NCBI RefSeq assembly: GCF_001758425.2
Contig: NZ_MDSS02000038.1
Location: 1-33,891, forward strand
Length of the DNA: 33,891 nucleotides
Direction: 5' to 3'
From: Nesterenkonia sp. PF2B19
GTDB taxonomy: Bacteria > Actinomycetota > Actinomycetes > Actinomycetales > Micrococcaceae
Positions 1 through 8,374 of the stretch are shown piece by piece. A program made the translations under genes and the position numbers. The notes below the pieces were generated by a model. The model was not told the DNA's origin and ran no database searches. It saw only the letters and a program-made list of their open reading frames with translations. The first letter of the stretch is position 1; every line of letters starts with the position of its first letter.

Positions 1-9
1 GAGTCACCC

Positions 10-30
10 CACATGCTTTCAAAGCATGTG
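10..30. promoter_or_regulatory. 21-bp perfect palindrome, possible operator
   Basis: CACATGCTTT and AAAGCATGTG form perfect 10-bp arms around a single C at position 20. The site lies about 85 bases before the first recognisable esterase codons. The symmetry and size fit the operator of a dimeric repressor, and no T-run follows that would suggest a terminator. No regulator gene is adjacent inside the window, so any binding protein is unknown. The symmetry is directly visible; the function is inferred. Confidence 0.4.
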
Positions 31-168
31 CAGGCCCCTACATCCCCGCTATATCAACGATCCCCGGCCGCGCTGTACACACATTTTGGCCTATAACCCC
101 CATGCGGGGCCACGCTGGGGTATCTCGACCCTGCAGGTCGCAACATCACCCTGGACCTGGACTACACG

Positions 169-981
169 GTGGAGCAGGAGGAACCCCTGAGGCTGCGCAC
201 GGGGCGCGAGGTGACCTTCAGTGCGCTGGAACAGGGCGAACTCGTCAGTCCGGAGGTCGATGCCTTCGACACGGGAGTCTCCTCGACGGGAGTGAACTAT
301 CGACTGTCCCGCCCCGCCCCCGGCCGGGACCAGAAGCCCCTGATCGTCTGGCTCCACGGCAACGGCGAAGGCGGGCACGGAGGCTTCTACGACAATGAGC
401 CGCAGCTGCGGGCGAACCGTGGCGCGGTCGGCCCGGCGACCCCTGAGGCGCAGGAGATCTTCGACGGCGCCTATGTGCTGGCCCCACAGGTCCCGGACAC
501 CTGGTACGAGACGCCGTCAGCCGACTACGCGCAGCAGCTGCGAGACCTGATCGACGAGGTCGCCGGACGGGAGCGCATCGACACCGACCGCATCCATGTC
601 ATGGGCGCCTCAGCAGGCGGCTACATGGCCACGGTGCTGATCTCGGCCTTCCCAGAGGACTTCGCCTCGGCCGCGATCACCTGCCCGGCCTACACCACGA
701 CCGGCGCCGAGGACCGACGCGTGGACGAGGAGGACATCTCCCGGCTCGCAGACACCCCCACCTGGTTCATCCACTCCGCAGATGACCCCGTGGTGCCCGT
801 GGAGGAGACCAGCACATGGGCCCACGAGCTGCTCCCCAGCTCGATCCTGAGCATTTATGACGACGTCTCGTTCCACGGCGTCGACTACCCAGGACACTTC
901 TCCTGGATCTACACCGCACAGAACGACCCCACACATGACGGGGTCTCCCTGTGGGAGTGGATGGCCGACCAGTCACGCTGA
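169..981 (+). CDS. Serine esterase / PHB-depolymerase-like alpha/beta hydrolase, probably 5'-truncated
   Basis: This 270-residue alpha/beta hydrolase carries an oxyanion-hole segment (WLHGNGEGG, about 63-71), the nucleophile elbow GASAGG with Ser148, an acidic residue in SADDPVVPVE (Asp205 or Asp206) and His243 in GHFSWIY. This is the layout of secreted esterases related to PHB depolymerases and family CE1. Relatives usually have a signal peptide and an Ig-like N-terminal domain. Here the only start is GTG 169, without a visible ribosome site, and coding-like sequence (NITLDLDYTV) continues upstream in frame to a stop at 94-96. I infer that the 5' part has been lost or is displaced by an indel. 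The substrate is not predictable. The gene is convergent with the phosphotransferase gene. Confidence 0.7.
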   Translation: MEQEEPLRLRTGREVTFSALEQGELVSPEVDAFDTGVSSTGVNYRLSRPAPGRDQKPLIVWLHGNGEGGHGGFYDNEPQLRANRGAVGPATPEAQEIFDGAYVLAPQVPDTWYETPSADYAQQLRDLIDEVAGRERIDTDRIHVMGASAGGYMATVLISAFPEDFASAAITCPAYTTTGAEDRRVDEEDISRLADTPTWFIHSADDPVVPVEETSTWAHELLPSSILSIYDDVSFHGVDYPGHFSWIYTAQNDPTHDGVSLWEWMADQSR

Positions 982-1120
982 AGCTCCCGCCGGACCGAGG
1001 CGGAGAGGACCGGCCCCGATCCCCCGGCATCTCCCCCAGCCGCGGGCTCCGTCCCCAGGATGAGGCCCCGGTCTCGCCTACGCTCGCAACTCGCCCGCCT
1101 CTTCGAGTGGGACCTGCGGG

Positions 1121-1870
1121 TCAGGAGTCGTCCATCCTGGCCCGCAGCACGTCGAACTCGCACCCCGGGGCGTCCGGATCGAAGCCATGCTCGATGAGCC
1201 AGCGCGACGCCGTCAGGCTGCGCAGTGACCACCAGGCGCGGATCACCTCACGGTCGACGTCGGCGGTGCCGTAGCCGACGAGCAGATCATCGAGACGCTC
1301 CTCATGCCCGAGCGTCAGGATGGCGAGGTCGAACATGGCGTCGCCGGGGGCGGCCTCGGACCAGTCGATGACGCCGGTGACCTCATCAGCGTGGACGAAG
1401 ACGTGGGTGAGCTGAAGGTCACCGTGGATGAACACCGGCCTCCGGGGTCTCAGTGCAGGCTCGGCGATCTCCCGGTTCCGCCGGACCACCTCGGCAGGCA
1501 GCACACCAGTGTCGAGCAGCCATGCACATTCACGGTCGAGCTGGTCCGCCACGTCCTCGAGTCGGCGACCCGGCCACGGCGGCAACGGCGCCTCGTGCAG
1601 TCTGCGGACGGCGGCTCCCGCCGCGGCCCACGCCTGCCGCGACGCCGGCGAAGGCTCTCCGAGGACTCCAAGTGCTGCACCCGGCACGGCAGCGATGGCG
1701 AGCACCGGCGGCTCATGCCAGAGGATCCGTGGGGTGGGAATCGGCGCCCTGGCCATCGCCCGGATCTCGACCTCGGCGTGCGCCGGGTCCCCGTCGATCC
1801 TCAGAAAGACGTCCCCCACGCGCAGGGTGGCACGCTGCCTGTGCGCGACGACGACCTCGACCTCAGCCAT
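1121..1870 (-). CDS. Aminoglycoside phosphotransferase (APH) family protein
   Basis: The 249-residue product has the APH/choline-kinase fold signature. The catalytic loop HGDLQLTHVFV provides the catalytic Asp, and the metal-binding VIDWSEA motif replaces the kinase DFG. The N-lobe is short (VEVVVAHRQRATLRVGDVFLRID). The subfamily is common in actinobacteria, usually uncharacterised and annotated as phosphotransferase, so antibiotic resistance should not be assumed. I chose the ATG at 1870 because family members begin MA(D/E)VEVVVAHR. An in-frame ATG at 1879 adds three residues, and upstream codons run into the tRNA-Pro gene. No strong Shine-Dalgarno sequence is visible. It is downstream of tRNA-Pro on the same strand but separated from it by a strong hairpin. 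Confidence 0.75.
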   Translation of the reverse strand: MAEVEVVVAHRQRATLRVGDVFLRIDGDPAHAEVEIRAMARAPIPTPRILWHEPPVLAIAAVPGAALGVLGEPSPASRQAWAAAGAAVRRLHEAPLPPWPGRRLEDVADQLDRECAWLLDTGVLPAEVVRRNREIAEPALRPRRPVFIHGDLQLTHVFVHADEVTGVIDWSEAAPGDAMFDLAILTLGHEERLDDLLVGYGTADVDREVIRAWWSLRSLTASRWLIEHGFDPDAPGCEFDVLRARMDDS

Positions 1871-1913
1871 GCCGGCCATTCTTGCAGAGGTTCGGCTTCG
1901 CAGCTGGACGCAC

Positions 1914-1949
1914 GAGGGCCCCGGCGAGGTGGTCCTCGCCGGGGCTCTC
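1914..1949 (-). terminator. Hairpin terminator after tRNA-Pro
   Basis: Two 16-base arms, 1914-1929 and 1934-1949, pair around a TGGT loop with only one G-T wobble (GAGGGCCCCGGCGAGG against CCTCGCCGGGGCTCTC). It sits 8 bases beyond the 3' end of tRNA-Pro and upstream of the APH-family start, so it probably ends the tRNA transcript. There is no long T-tract, as is often the case in high-GC actinobacteria. Confidence 0.65.
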
Positions 1950-1957
1950 GTGATCGG

Positions 1958-2031
1958 TCGGGATGACAGGATTTGAACCTGCGACCCCACGACCCCCAGT
2001 CGTGTGCGCTACCAAACTGCGCCACATCCCG
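1958..2031 (-). tRNA. tRNA-Pro (anticodon GGG)
   Basis: On the minus strand the 74 nt fold as a cloverleaf. A 7-bp acceptor stem pairs CGGGATG with CATCCCG, followed by discriminator A. The D arm is GCGC-AGTTTGGTA-GCGC. The anticodon stem CACGA/TCGTG encloses loop CTGGGGG, giving anticodon GGG (tRNA-Pro). The T arm is GCAGG-TTCAAAT-CCTGT. CCA is not encoded. A TAGACT box at 2062-2067 and a 6-bp GTGGCC/GGCCAC hairpin at 2039-2055 lie upstream, in the probable leader. Confidence 0.95.
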
Positions 2032-2077
2032 ATTCGTCGTGGCCGTTCCGGCCACCAGAAGAGTCTACAACAACTCA

Positions 2078-2114
2078 GGGCCGGATGCCGCATCGGCAGC
2101 GGGTGTCTCGGCCC
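2078..2114 (-). terminator. Nested hairpin immediately after der
   Basis: Outer arms GGGCCG/CGGCCC (2109-2114 with 2078-2083) enclose an inner TGCCG-ATG-CGGCA hairpin (2086-2098). The structure abuts the der stop codon and, read on the minus strand, is followed by the T-rich TGAGTTGTTGT. It probably ends the parA-to-der transcript; the tRNA promoter would lie just beyond it. Confidence 0.5.
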
Positions 2115-3659
2115 TCACTTCTTCTTGCGCCGCTTCTCCCGCACGCGCATGGAGATCTCGATCGGGGTGCCCGTGAAGTCGAAGGTCTCCCGCAACCGAC
2201 GCATGATGAACCGCCGGTATCCGGGGTCCAGGAAGCCGGTGGTGAACAGCACGAACTTCGGCGGCCGGCTCGAGGGCTGGGTGCCGAAGAGGATGCGCGG
2301 CTGCTTGCCGCCGCGCACCGGATGCGGGTGGGCCGCCACGAGCTCACCGAGGAAGGCGTTGAGCCGCCCGGTGGGGATCCGCTGCCCCCAGTTCGTCAGC
2401 GACGTCTCCAGCGCCGGCGCCAGTCTGTCCTTGTGCCAGCCCGTCTGCGCCGAGACGTTGACCCGCGGAGCCCAGGAGACATGCCCCAGATCCCGCTGGA
2501 TCTCCCGCTCCAGGTAGTACCGACGCTCGTCGTCGAGCAGGTCCCACTTGTTGTAGGCGATCACCAGCGCCCGGCCGGAGTCCACCGCCAGCTGCACGAT
2601 GCGCACGTCCTGCTCAGAGATCGGTTCGTCCACCGCCAGGAGCACGACGGCGACCTCCGCCTTGTCCAGGGCGCGCTGGGTGCGCAGCATCGCATAGTAC
2701 TCCGAGCCCTGCGCCATGTGCTGACGACGTCGGATGCCCGCCGTGTCCACAAATCGCCAGGTCTCGCCGCCCAGCTCCACCAGCTCGTCCACGGGGTCTC
2801 GGGTGGTGCCGGCGACGTCGTCGACGACCACACGCTCGGATCCGGCGAGCTTGTTCAGCAGGGAGGACTTCCCCACATTCGGCCGCCCCACCAGTGCCAC
2901 ACGGCGCGGCCCGCCCAGCGGCACCAGTCCCCCGTGCTGGGCGGTGTCCGGCAGAGCCTTCACCGCGGCGTCGAGCAGGTCACCGGTGCCGGTGCCGTGC
3001 AGCGCCGAGACCGGGTACGGCTCGCCCAGACCCAGGTTCCACAGGGCGTAGACCTCGGCCATCTGGGCCTCGGAGTCCACCTTGTTGGCGGCCAGCAGGA
3101 CGGGCTTCTTCTTGCGGCGCAGCATCCGCACCACGGCCTCGTCCACCGCCGTGGCACCCACCAGTCCGTCGACGACGAAGAGCACGGCGTCCGCCTCGTC
3201 CACGGCGACCTCCGCCTGGTCGGCCACCTGCCGGTGGATCCCCCGGGCGTCCTGCTCCCAGCCGCCGGTGTCCACGATCGTGAAGTCCTTGCCGTTCCAT
3301 TCGGCGTCGTAGGAGACCCGGTCCCGGGTCACCCCGGGAACATCCTCTACGACAGCCTGCTTGGAGCGGATGATTCTGTTCACCAGGGTGGACTTGCCCA
3401 CGTTCGGGCGCCCCACGATCGCCAGCACCGGGGGCGCGGGCACGAAGGGCATCGCCTCCTCGCCGAAGTCCGCATCGCTGAGCAGCGCCGAGTCCTCGTC
3501 GTCGAGCTCGTAGTCCTGCAGGCCCGCGCGCAGCGCAGCGGCCCGGGCCTCCGCCTCCTCGTCGGTGATCGCGGCGAGCCGCTCGGCCAGGCGGTCGTCC
3601 TCGACAGCGGGAGCAAACTCCTCGGCGCCCTGGAGGGTCTCGTCATCGTGTCGGGCCAT
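2115..3659 (-). CDS. der: Ribosome biogenesis GTPase Der (EngA)
   Basis: Der is a tandem-GTPase protein that acts in assembly of the 50S ribosomal subunit. The 514-residue product has two G domains. The first has P-loop GRPNVGKST (83-91), DTGG (130-133) and NKVD (192-195). The second has GRPNVGKSS (258-266), DTAG (305-308) and NKWD (370-373). A KH-like C-terminal domain ends in a lysine-rich tail. The acidic N-terminal extension of about 75 residues before the first G domain is typical of actinobacterial Der. ATG 3659 is preceded by AGGAG at good spacing, so the 23 in-frame codons further upstream are excluded. It is the last gene of the parA-scpA-scpB-rluB-tyrA-cmk-der block, 108 bp from cmk. 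Confidence 0.97.
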   Translation of the reverse strand: MARHDDETLQGAEEFAPAVEDDRLAERLAAITDEEAEARAAALRAGLQDYELDDEDSALLSDADFGEEAMPFVPAPPVLAIVGRPNVGKSTLVNRIIRSKQAVVEDVPGVTRDRVSYDAEWNGKDFTIVDTGGWEQDARGIHRQVADQAEVAVDEADAVLFVVDGLVGATAVDEAVVRMLRRKKKPVLLAANKVDSEAQMAEVYALWNLGLGEPYPVSALHGTGTGDLLDAAVKALPDTAQHGGLVPLGGPRRVALVGRPNVGKSSLLNKLAGSERVVVDDVAGTTRDPVDELVELGGETWRFVDTAGIRRRQHMAQGSEYYAMLRTQRALDKAEVAVVLLAVDEPISEQDVRIVQLAVDSGRALVIAYNKWDLLDDERRYYLEREIQRDLGHVSWAPRVNVSAQTGWHKDRLAPALETSLTNWGQRIPTGRLNAFLGELVAAHPHPVRGGKQPRILFGTQPSSRPPKFVLFTTGFLDPGYRRFIMRRLRETFDFTGTPIEISMRVREKRRKKK

Positions 3660-3767
3660 TGCTGCTCCTGGTGGTGGGGGTTCCGCCGGGGCGGAGTTCT
3701 CTGATGAATGTGTGCGGCACGGGGCCACATCGGACGGGCGTCGGGCCGACGCCGGCGGGGCGAGAGG

Positions 3768-4484
3768 TCAGCGGACCGACTTCACACGGGAGACCAGGGC
3801 CTCCACGGTCTCCTCGAAGGTCAGGTCCGAGGAGTCGAGCACGGCGACGCCGTCGGCGGCCTCGGTGAAGTTCACCGCCGTGGAGTCCCGGGCATCCCGG
3901 GCGAGCACCTGACGCTGCAGCGCCTCGGCGGACTGGCCCCCGCCCATCTGCAGCCCTCGGCGCGCCAGCCGAACCTCCGCGGAGGCGGTCAGCAGCACCC
4001 GCACCTGAGCGTCCGGGGCCACCACGGTGGTGATGTCCCGCCTTCGGCCACGACGAATCCCCGCCTGATCGATGATCCGGCGCTGGGCGGCCACCAGCAG
4101 GGCTCGGGCCGCCCGGTTGGTGGAGATCTCCGAGACGCTCTCGGAGATCCGCGCCTCCCGGATGCTCTGCGTGACGTCGCACTGACCCACTGTGACGGTC
4201 TGATGGTCCGGGTCGGTGGAGATCGTCAGCGGCAGCTCCTCCACAGCGACGGCGACGGCGGCTTCGTCGTCGAGGTCCACGCCGCGGTCCAGGCAGTACC
4301 AGGTGGCCGCCCGGTACATGGCGCCGGTGTCCAGGTAGGCCGCCCCCAGGCGCCGGGCGGCGGCCCGACACACGCTGGACTTGCCGGATCCGGAGGGGCC
4401 GTCCACCGCGATGATGAGACGCCGCCCCTGCGCGTGAGGATCTGATGCACCGGTGACGGTGCGATCGGCCGCGCCTGCCGTCAT
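3768..4484 (-). CDS. cmk: Cytidylate kinase, with an internally compensated frameshift
   Basis: This 238-residue CMP/dCMP kinase has P-loop GPSGSGKSS (29-37), the nucleotide-binding LDTGAMYRAA segment (51-60), and RDITTVVAPDAQVRVLLTAS further on. Family members read roughly GFVVAEGRDITTVV before this point; here residues 142-149 read GIRRGRRR. The expected GFVVAEG is present in the next frame. An extra G in the run at 4059-4062 and a missing C near 4040 explain both edges, so the open frame is restored. Pro-rich loss of the Val-Ala-Glu-Gly strand next to the CMP-binding Arg-Asp would probably harm activity if real. ATG 4484 overlaps the tyrA stop by ATGA, which suggests translational coupling. 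Confidence 0.93.
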   Translation of the reverse strand: MTAGAADRTVTGASDPHAQGRRLIIAVDGPSGSGKSSVCRAAARRLGAAYLDTGAMYRAATWYCLDRGVDLDDEAAVAVAVEELPLTISTDPDHQTVTVGQCDVTQSIREARISESVSEISTNRAARALLVAAQRRIIDQAGIRRGRRRDITTVVAPDAQVRVLLTASAEVRLARRGLQMGGGQSAEALQRQVLARDARDSTAVNFTEAADGVAVLDSSDLTFEETVEALVSRVKSVR

Positions 4485-5641
4485 GACTGGACCACCTTCC
4501 ATCCGAAGTGGGTGAGCGCCTCGGCCAGCTCATCACGGCGGCCGGGCAGCACGGACAGCTCCACCATACCCACCTGATGGCCGGCGGAGTGGTCCATGCG
4601 CATGTCTTCCACATTGACCCCGACCTTCGCCACATCGTTGAGCACCGCGGCGATCTGACCTGGACGGTCATCGACGATGACGATGAGTCGGGCGAACGAC
4701 TGCGGAGGCGCCCCGTGCTTGCCGGGCACCCGGGCCCGCCCCGAGTTGCCCTCGGAGATCAGCTGGGCGATGTCCGCCTGGCCGCCCGGGGCACGGGGGT
4801 CCTCGAGCGTGCGGATCAGACGCGCGACGTCGTCGCGCAGCCCGTGCAGGATCTCCACCACCGGGGCGGCGTTGGAAGAGAGGATCTGCACCCACAGATT
4901 CGGGTCCGAGGCGGCGATCCGCGTCACGTCCCGCAGACCATTGCCCGCCAGTGCCAGCGCCGAGGTGGGAGCATCCTGCAGCCGGGAGGCCACCAGGGAG
5001 GCCGCGATCTGCGGCAGATGCGAGATCAGGGCGACCGAGTCGTCATGTTCCTGCGGGTCCATGTAGTGGACGGTCGCGCCGCAGCGGCGGGCGACCTCCT
5101 CCGCCCAGGCCACGGCCGCCTGCGTGGGCACCTGCTCCCCGGTCGCCGGATCCTGGGCCGGAGAGATGACCCACGGCATCGAGGTGAACAGCTCGCCACG
5201 AGCCGCCACAGGACCGGACTGCTCGCGTCCGGCCATCGGATGGGTGCCCACATAGCGGGTCAGGTCAACCGGTGTCACCTCGTGGGCACGGCCGTCGGCC
5301 AGCTCGCGCAGCGCGCGCAGGATCTCAGCCTTCACGGAGGCGACGTCGAGGACCACGGCCTGCGGAAACTCCACCAGAGCGTCGGCGACCTCCTCGGCGA
5401 CGACCTCGGGCGGAGCCGCGATCACCACGATCTCGGGGTCGGGATCCCCGACCTCTCGGATGGACCCGGCCCCGATGTCCCGAGCGATCGCCTCGGCGGT
5501 GCCGGACGGGTCGGAGAGCTGCACCTCGTGCCCATCTGCGCGCAGGCCGATGCCGATGCTGGCACCGAGCAGGCCAGTGCCGCGGATCAGCACGCGCGGG
5601 GTCTCCCGACCGGCGTCGGGTGTCGTGCTCAGGGGGTTCAC
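4481..5641 (-). CDS. tyrA: Prephenate dehydrogenase with C-terminal ACT domain
   Basis: The 386-residue enzyme oxidatively decarboxylates prephenate to 4-hydroxyphenylpyruvate in tyrosine synthesis. The N-terminal Rossmann fold shows GTGLLGASIG (residues near 20-30), the conserved THPMAGREQSG lies mid-protein, and HLPQIAASL and NPLW-like DPNLW follow in the helical domain. The last 75 residues form an ACT domain (LIVIVDDRPGQIAAVLNDVA), suggesting allosteric control by an amino acid. I chose GTG 5641 because GAGGAGG precedes it at good spacing; upstream codons in this frame belong to rluB in another frame. The start overlaps the rluB stop (GTGA), and the stop overlaps the cmk start. Confidence 0.92.
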   Translation of the reverse strand: MNPLSTTPDAGRETPRVLIRGTGLLGASIGIGLRADGHEVQLSDPSGTAEAIARDIGAGSIREVGDPDPEIVVIAAPPEVVAEEVADALVEFPQAVVLDVASVKAEILRALRELADGRAHEVTPVDLTRYVGTHPMAGREQSGPVAARGELFTSMPWVISPAQDPATGEQVPTQAAVAWAEEVARRCGATVHYMDPQEHDDSVALISHLPQIAASLVASRLQDAPTSALALAGNGLRDVTRIAASDPNLWVQILSSNAAPVVEILHGLRDDVARLIRTLEDPRAPGGQADIAQLISEGNSGRARVPGKHGAPPQSFARLIVIVDDRPGQIAAVLNDVAKVGVNVEDMRMDHSAGHQVGMVELSVLPGRRDELAEALTHFGWKVVQS

Positions 5642-6683
5642 CGATGTCCTCCTCGCCCGCGATGGCCGGCACCACGGTGCGTCCGGCTCGTCGGGGCCTG
5701 CTGCGTCGTCGAGTCCTGCTGATCCTGCGTGCCTTTCGACGTCCCCTGCCCGGAGGGCGGCGGCGCGCTGGTCAGGTCCATCAGATGCCCCAGCTCCCGG
5801 GCACCCAGGTCCCGCACCGTGCCCTGGGGCTGGTCGCCGATGGTGATTTCCCCGATGGCGGTGCGCACCAGGCGCGTCACCGGGTGTCCCACCTGTTCGA
5901 AGATGCGGCGGACGATCCGGTTCCGCCCGGAGTGCAGCGTGACCTCCACCATGCTGCGCCCCTGGGCGCTGGCGATCTCCCGGAACGCGTCCACCGCGAT
6001 GGGACCATCTTCGAGCGCGATCCCCTCGGTGAGGGTGCGTCCCAGCGAGCGGGGCACCTTGCCCCGGACCTCCACGAGGTACGTCTTGGGGACCTCGTAG
6101 GAGGGGTGGGTCAGCCGATGGGCAAGCTCGCCGTCGTTGGTGAGCAGCAGCAGCCCTTCGGTCTCCCGGTCCAGGCGTCCCACATGCACCAGCCGCGCCG
6201 CCTTCATGGAGGCGTCGAGGTGGTCTTCGATGCAGGGCCTTCCCTGGGGGTCGGTCATGGTGGTCACCACACCGGCAGGTTTGTTGAACATCACATAGCG
6301 ATGCGTCACATCGAGGCTGAGGCGCACTCCGTCCACGTGATGGTGACCTTCTCCGGCAGCACCCGCACACCCGGCTCGACGACGACCCGCCCGTCGACCT
6401 CCACACGCCCTTCGGCGATGAGGTCCTCACACACGCGACGAGAGGCGACGCCGGCCTGCGCGAGCACCTTCTGCAGGCGCACACCGTCAGGGTCATGCAC
6501 CGCAGCGAAGTTCTCCTCCGCCTCGCTCAGGCGCGGCTTGGCGCGCCGGGGCTCCGAGGAGATGAGCCGCTGGGGATCCTCACCGGCGAAGGGCCCGCCG
6601 GACTCCCCCGCCCGGGGTGTGCGAGGGGCCCGCGCCGCGCGCGGCTCTCTGGGCGCCCGACGGCGCTTCCCGGAAGAAGTCAT
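5638..6683 (-). pseudogene. rluB: Pseudouridine synthase RluB family, split by one frameshift
   Basis: The gene encodes a 23S rRNA pseudouridine synthase of the RsuA/RluB family, about 348 residues when repaired. The 5' part has a Lys/Arg/Pro-rich leader and an S4 RNA-binding domain (VRLQKVLAQAGVASRRVCEDL). The 3' part, in another frame, has the catalytic GRLDRETEGLLLLTNDGE with its Asp, then SGRNRIVRRIFE. The frames meet at 6336, where ACGTGGAC would read correctly as ACGGTGGAC (VTITVDGVRL). One lost G in a GG pair explains it. As written the S4 and catalytic domains are separated, and frame 1 ends at 6306. ATG 6683 is my start choice; ATG 6692 is also possible. The gene sits between scpB and tyrA, the normal actinobacterial order. 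Confidence 0.88.
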
Positions 6684-6727
6684 GGGCTCCATTCTACGGG
6701 CGTGCGCAAACCGGGACGCCCGGCGGT

Positions 6728-7384
6728 TCAGCCGTCCTCGGCAAGCTCTTCGGCCGCCTCCACACCCGGCAGATGGGGAGACAGCTGAGGCAGCTCTTCC
6801 AGGGTGTCCACCCCCAGCTTCTCCAGAAACATGCGCGTGGTGGTGTACAGGGTCGCGCCGGTGACCGGGTCGGTGCCGGCCGTGTCGATCAGGCCTCGGT
6901 GGACCAACGTGCGCACCACCCCGTCGACATTGACGCCGCGGATGGCGGCCACCTGCGAGCGCGCCACCGGCTGCCGGTAGGCGATGATCGCCAGGGTCTC
7001 CAACGCGGCCTGGGAGAGCCGAGCGGTCTGCCCGCCCAGCACGAAGGCCGAGACCTGGTCCGCGTAGTCCATCCGGGAGTAGTAGCGCCAGCCGCCGGCG
7101 ACCTCGCGCAGCTCGTAACCCCGACGCCGTCCTCCCTCGTGCCCGTCAGCCTCGGCCCGCAGTTCGTCGAGCAGCCCCACGACCTGGTGTTCGGGGATCT
7201 TCACGGCGGCCGCCAGCTCGGCCGGTGTCACCGGCTCCTCCGTGACCATGAGCACCGCCTCCACTGCGGCCAAGAAGTCCTCATGGGCGACGAGCTGAGC
7301 GTCGGTGGAGGACTCCAGCGCAGGGTCAGCCTCCCGGACCCCAGGCGCCGTTCCCGGCTCGCTGTGCTGCTCCGGGTCAGCCAT
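6728..7384 (-). CDS. scpB: Segregation and condensation protein B
   Basis: ScpB (218 residues) dimerises and binds ScpA as part of the SMC condensin complex. Two winged-helix domains are recognisable: FLAAVEAVLMVTEEPVTPAELA near residues 38-58, and LSQAALETLAIIAYRQPVARSQVAAIRGVNVDGVVRTLVHRGLI near 125-165. The latter is the family hallmark. An acidic, low-complexity N-terminal 30 residues is usual in actinobacteria. The start overlaps the scpA stop by 8 bp, so translation is probably coupled. rluB follows after a 44-bp gap. Confidence 0.95.
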   Translation of the reverse strand: MADPEQHSEPGTAPGVREADPALESSTDAQLVAHEDFLAAVEAVLMVTEEPVTPAELAAAVKIPEHQVVGLLDELRAEADGHEGGRRRGYELREVAGGWRYYSRMDYADQVSAFVLGGQTARLSQAALETLAIIAYRQPVARSQVAAIRGVNVDGVVRTLVHRGLIDTAGTDPVTGATLYTTTRMFLEKLGVDTLEELPQLSPHLPGVEAAEELAEDG

Positions 7385-8357
7385 CGTGGTGCTCCTCGTC
7401 CGTCGGTCTCATGTCCTCATCCCCGGGGCCCGGGCTCTCCGCGGCGCCGTCCGCCGCGTCGTCCCACTCTGCCGCAGCCCGCTGGGCGGCCTCGGTCTCA
7501 CCCTGCGCCGAGCCGGACCAGGTCACGCTCAGCTCCCCCAGCGGAGAGTCCTGGCTCAGCTCCACGTCGCGGTCCCGGAAGAGCTCCAGCAGTCCCAGGA
7601 AGCGCACGACGACGACCAGCCGATTCTCGGCGTCGCGCACCAGCTCAGAGAAGCTCAGCGTGCCGTCCTGCCGCAGCATGCCGGTCATGGTCGCCATCTC
7701 ATCGCGCACGTTCACCGCGTGGGCGTGGAGATGCTCGAGTCGGACGTCGTCGGGCTCCATGGCGGGCCGGGCGAAGACCTTTTCGGCGATGGCGCGCAGA
7801 TCCTCCGGCGTGGTGCGCCAGACCAGCTCGGGAAGCAGCCCCGCCAGCTGGGGGTCCGTGCCGGGGTGGCGCGGGTGTCGGTCGGCGTTCTCATCGAGCG
7901 TGGCCCGCACGTGGGAGGCGATCTCCTTGAACGCCCGGTACTGCAGCAGGCGCGCGAAGAGCAGGTCGCGGGCCTCCAGGGCGGCGATGTCCTCCTCCGA
8001 CTCCACCTCTCCGCTGGGCAGGAGCTGGGCGGCCTTGAGGTCCAGCAGCGTGGCGGCGATCAGGATGAAGTGGGAGGACTCGTCCAGCGCCTGGGGGCTG
8101 AAGGTCCCCTCGGCGGCGCCGGCATCGGCGGAGAGCTTCCGCACATAGGCCACGAACTCGTCGGTCACGGCGGCCAGGGCCACCGTGGTGACGTCCATCT
8201 GCCGTTTGGCGATGAGCCCGAGCAGCAGGTCGAAGGGGCCGTCGAAGTTCTCCAGCGAGACGGTGAACCCGCTGGTGCCCTCGAGCTCTGCCGCGCTCTC
8301 GACATCCATGCTCGTGACGCCGGACCGGGCGTCCGGCTGCGGGCTGGTCTCGCTCAC
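7377..8357 (-). CDS. scpA: Segregation and condensation protein A
   Basis: ScpA (326 residues) is the kleisin that bridges the SMC heads. The N-terminal helical domain carries the characteristic LENFDGPFDLLLGLIAKRQMDVTTV (about 36-60). The middle holds an acidic linker, and the C-terminal winged helix includes LVVVVRFLGLLELFRDRDVELSQD. The last 60 residues are an Asp/Glu-rich tail. The start is GTG 8357, 17 bp after the parA stop. The gene overlaps scpB by 8 bp. The parA-scpA-scpB order links it to chromosome segregation. Confidence 0.94.
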   Translation of the reverse strand: MSETSPQPDARSGVTSMDVESAAELEGTSGFTVSLENFDGPFDLLLGLIAKRQMDVTTVALAAVTDEFVAYVRKLSADAGAAEGTFSPQALDESSHFILIAATLLDLKAAQLLPSGEVESEEDIAALEARDLLFARLLQYRAFKEIASHVRATLDENADRHPRHPGTDPQLAGLLPELVWRTTPEDLRAIAEKVFARPAMEPDDVRLEHLHAHAVNVRDEMATMTGMLRQDGTLSFSELVRDAENRLVVVVRFLGLLELFRDRDVELSQDSPLGELSVTWSGSAQGETEAAQRAAAEWDDAADGAAESPGPGDEDMRPTDEEHHDG

Positions 8358-8374
8358 CGGCTGCTCCGCAGAGG

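Noticed and set aside
1121-1870. Antibiotic resistance by the APH-family protein
   Set aside because: The subfamily is a chromosomal actinobacterial group of unknown substrate; fold membership alone does not support resistance.
1958-2031. tRNA-Pro as an integration site
   Set aside because: I see no duplicated 3' tRNA fragment, integrase or phage gene near it.
2004-3704. 566-codon open frame on the plus strand opposite der
   Set aside because: His/Gln/Val/Arg-rich translation with no family motif; it mirrors the codon bias of der, which has both complete GTPase domains.
6306-6692. Independent small S4-domain protein upstream of rluB
   Set aside because: The missing catalytic domain follows immediately in the next frame with a one-base explanation.
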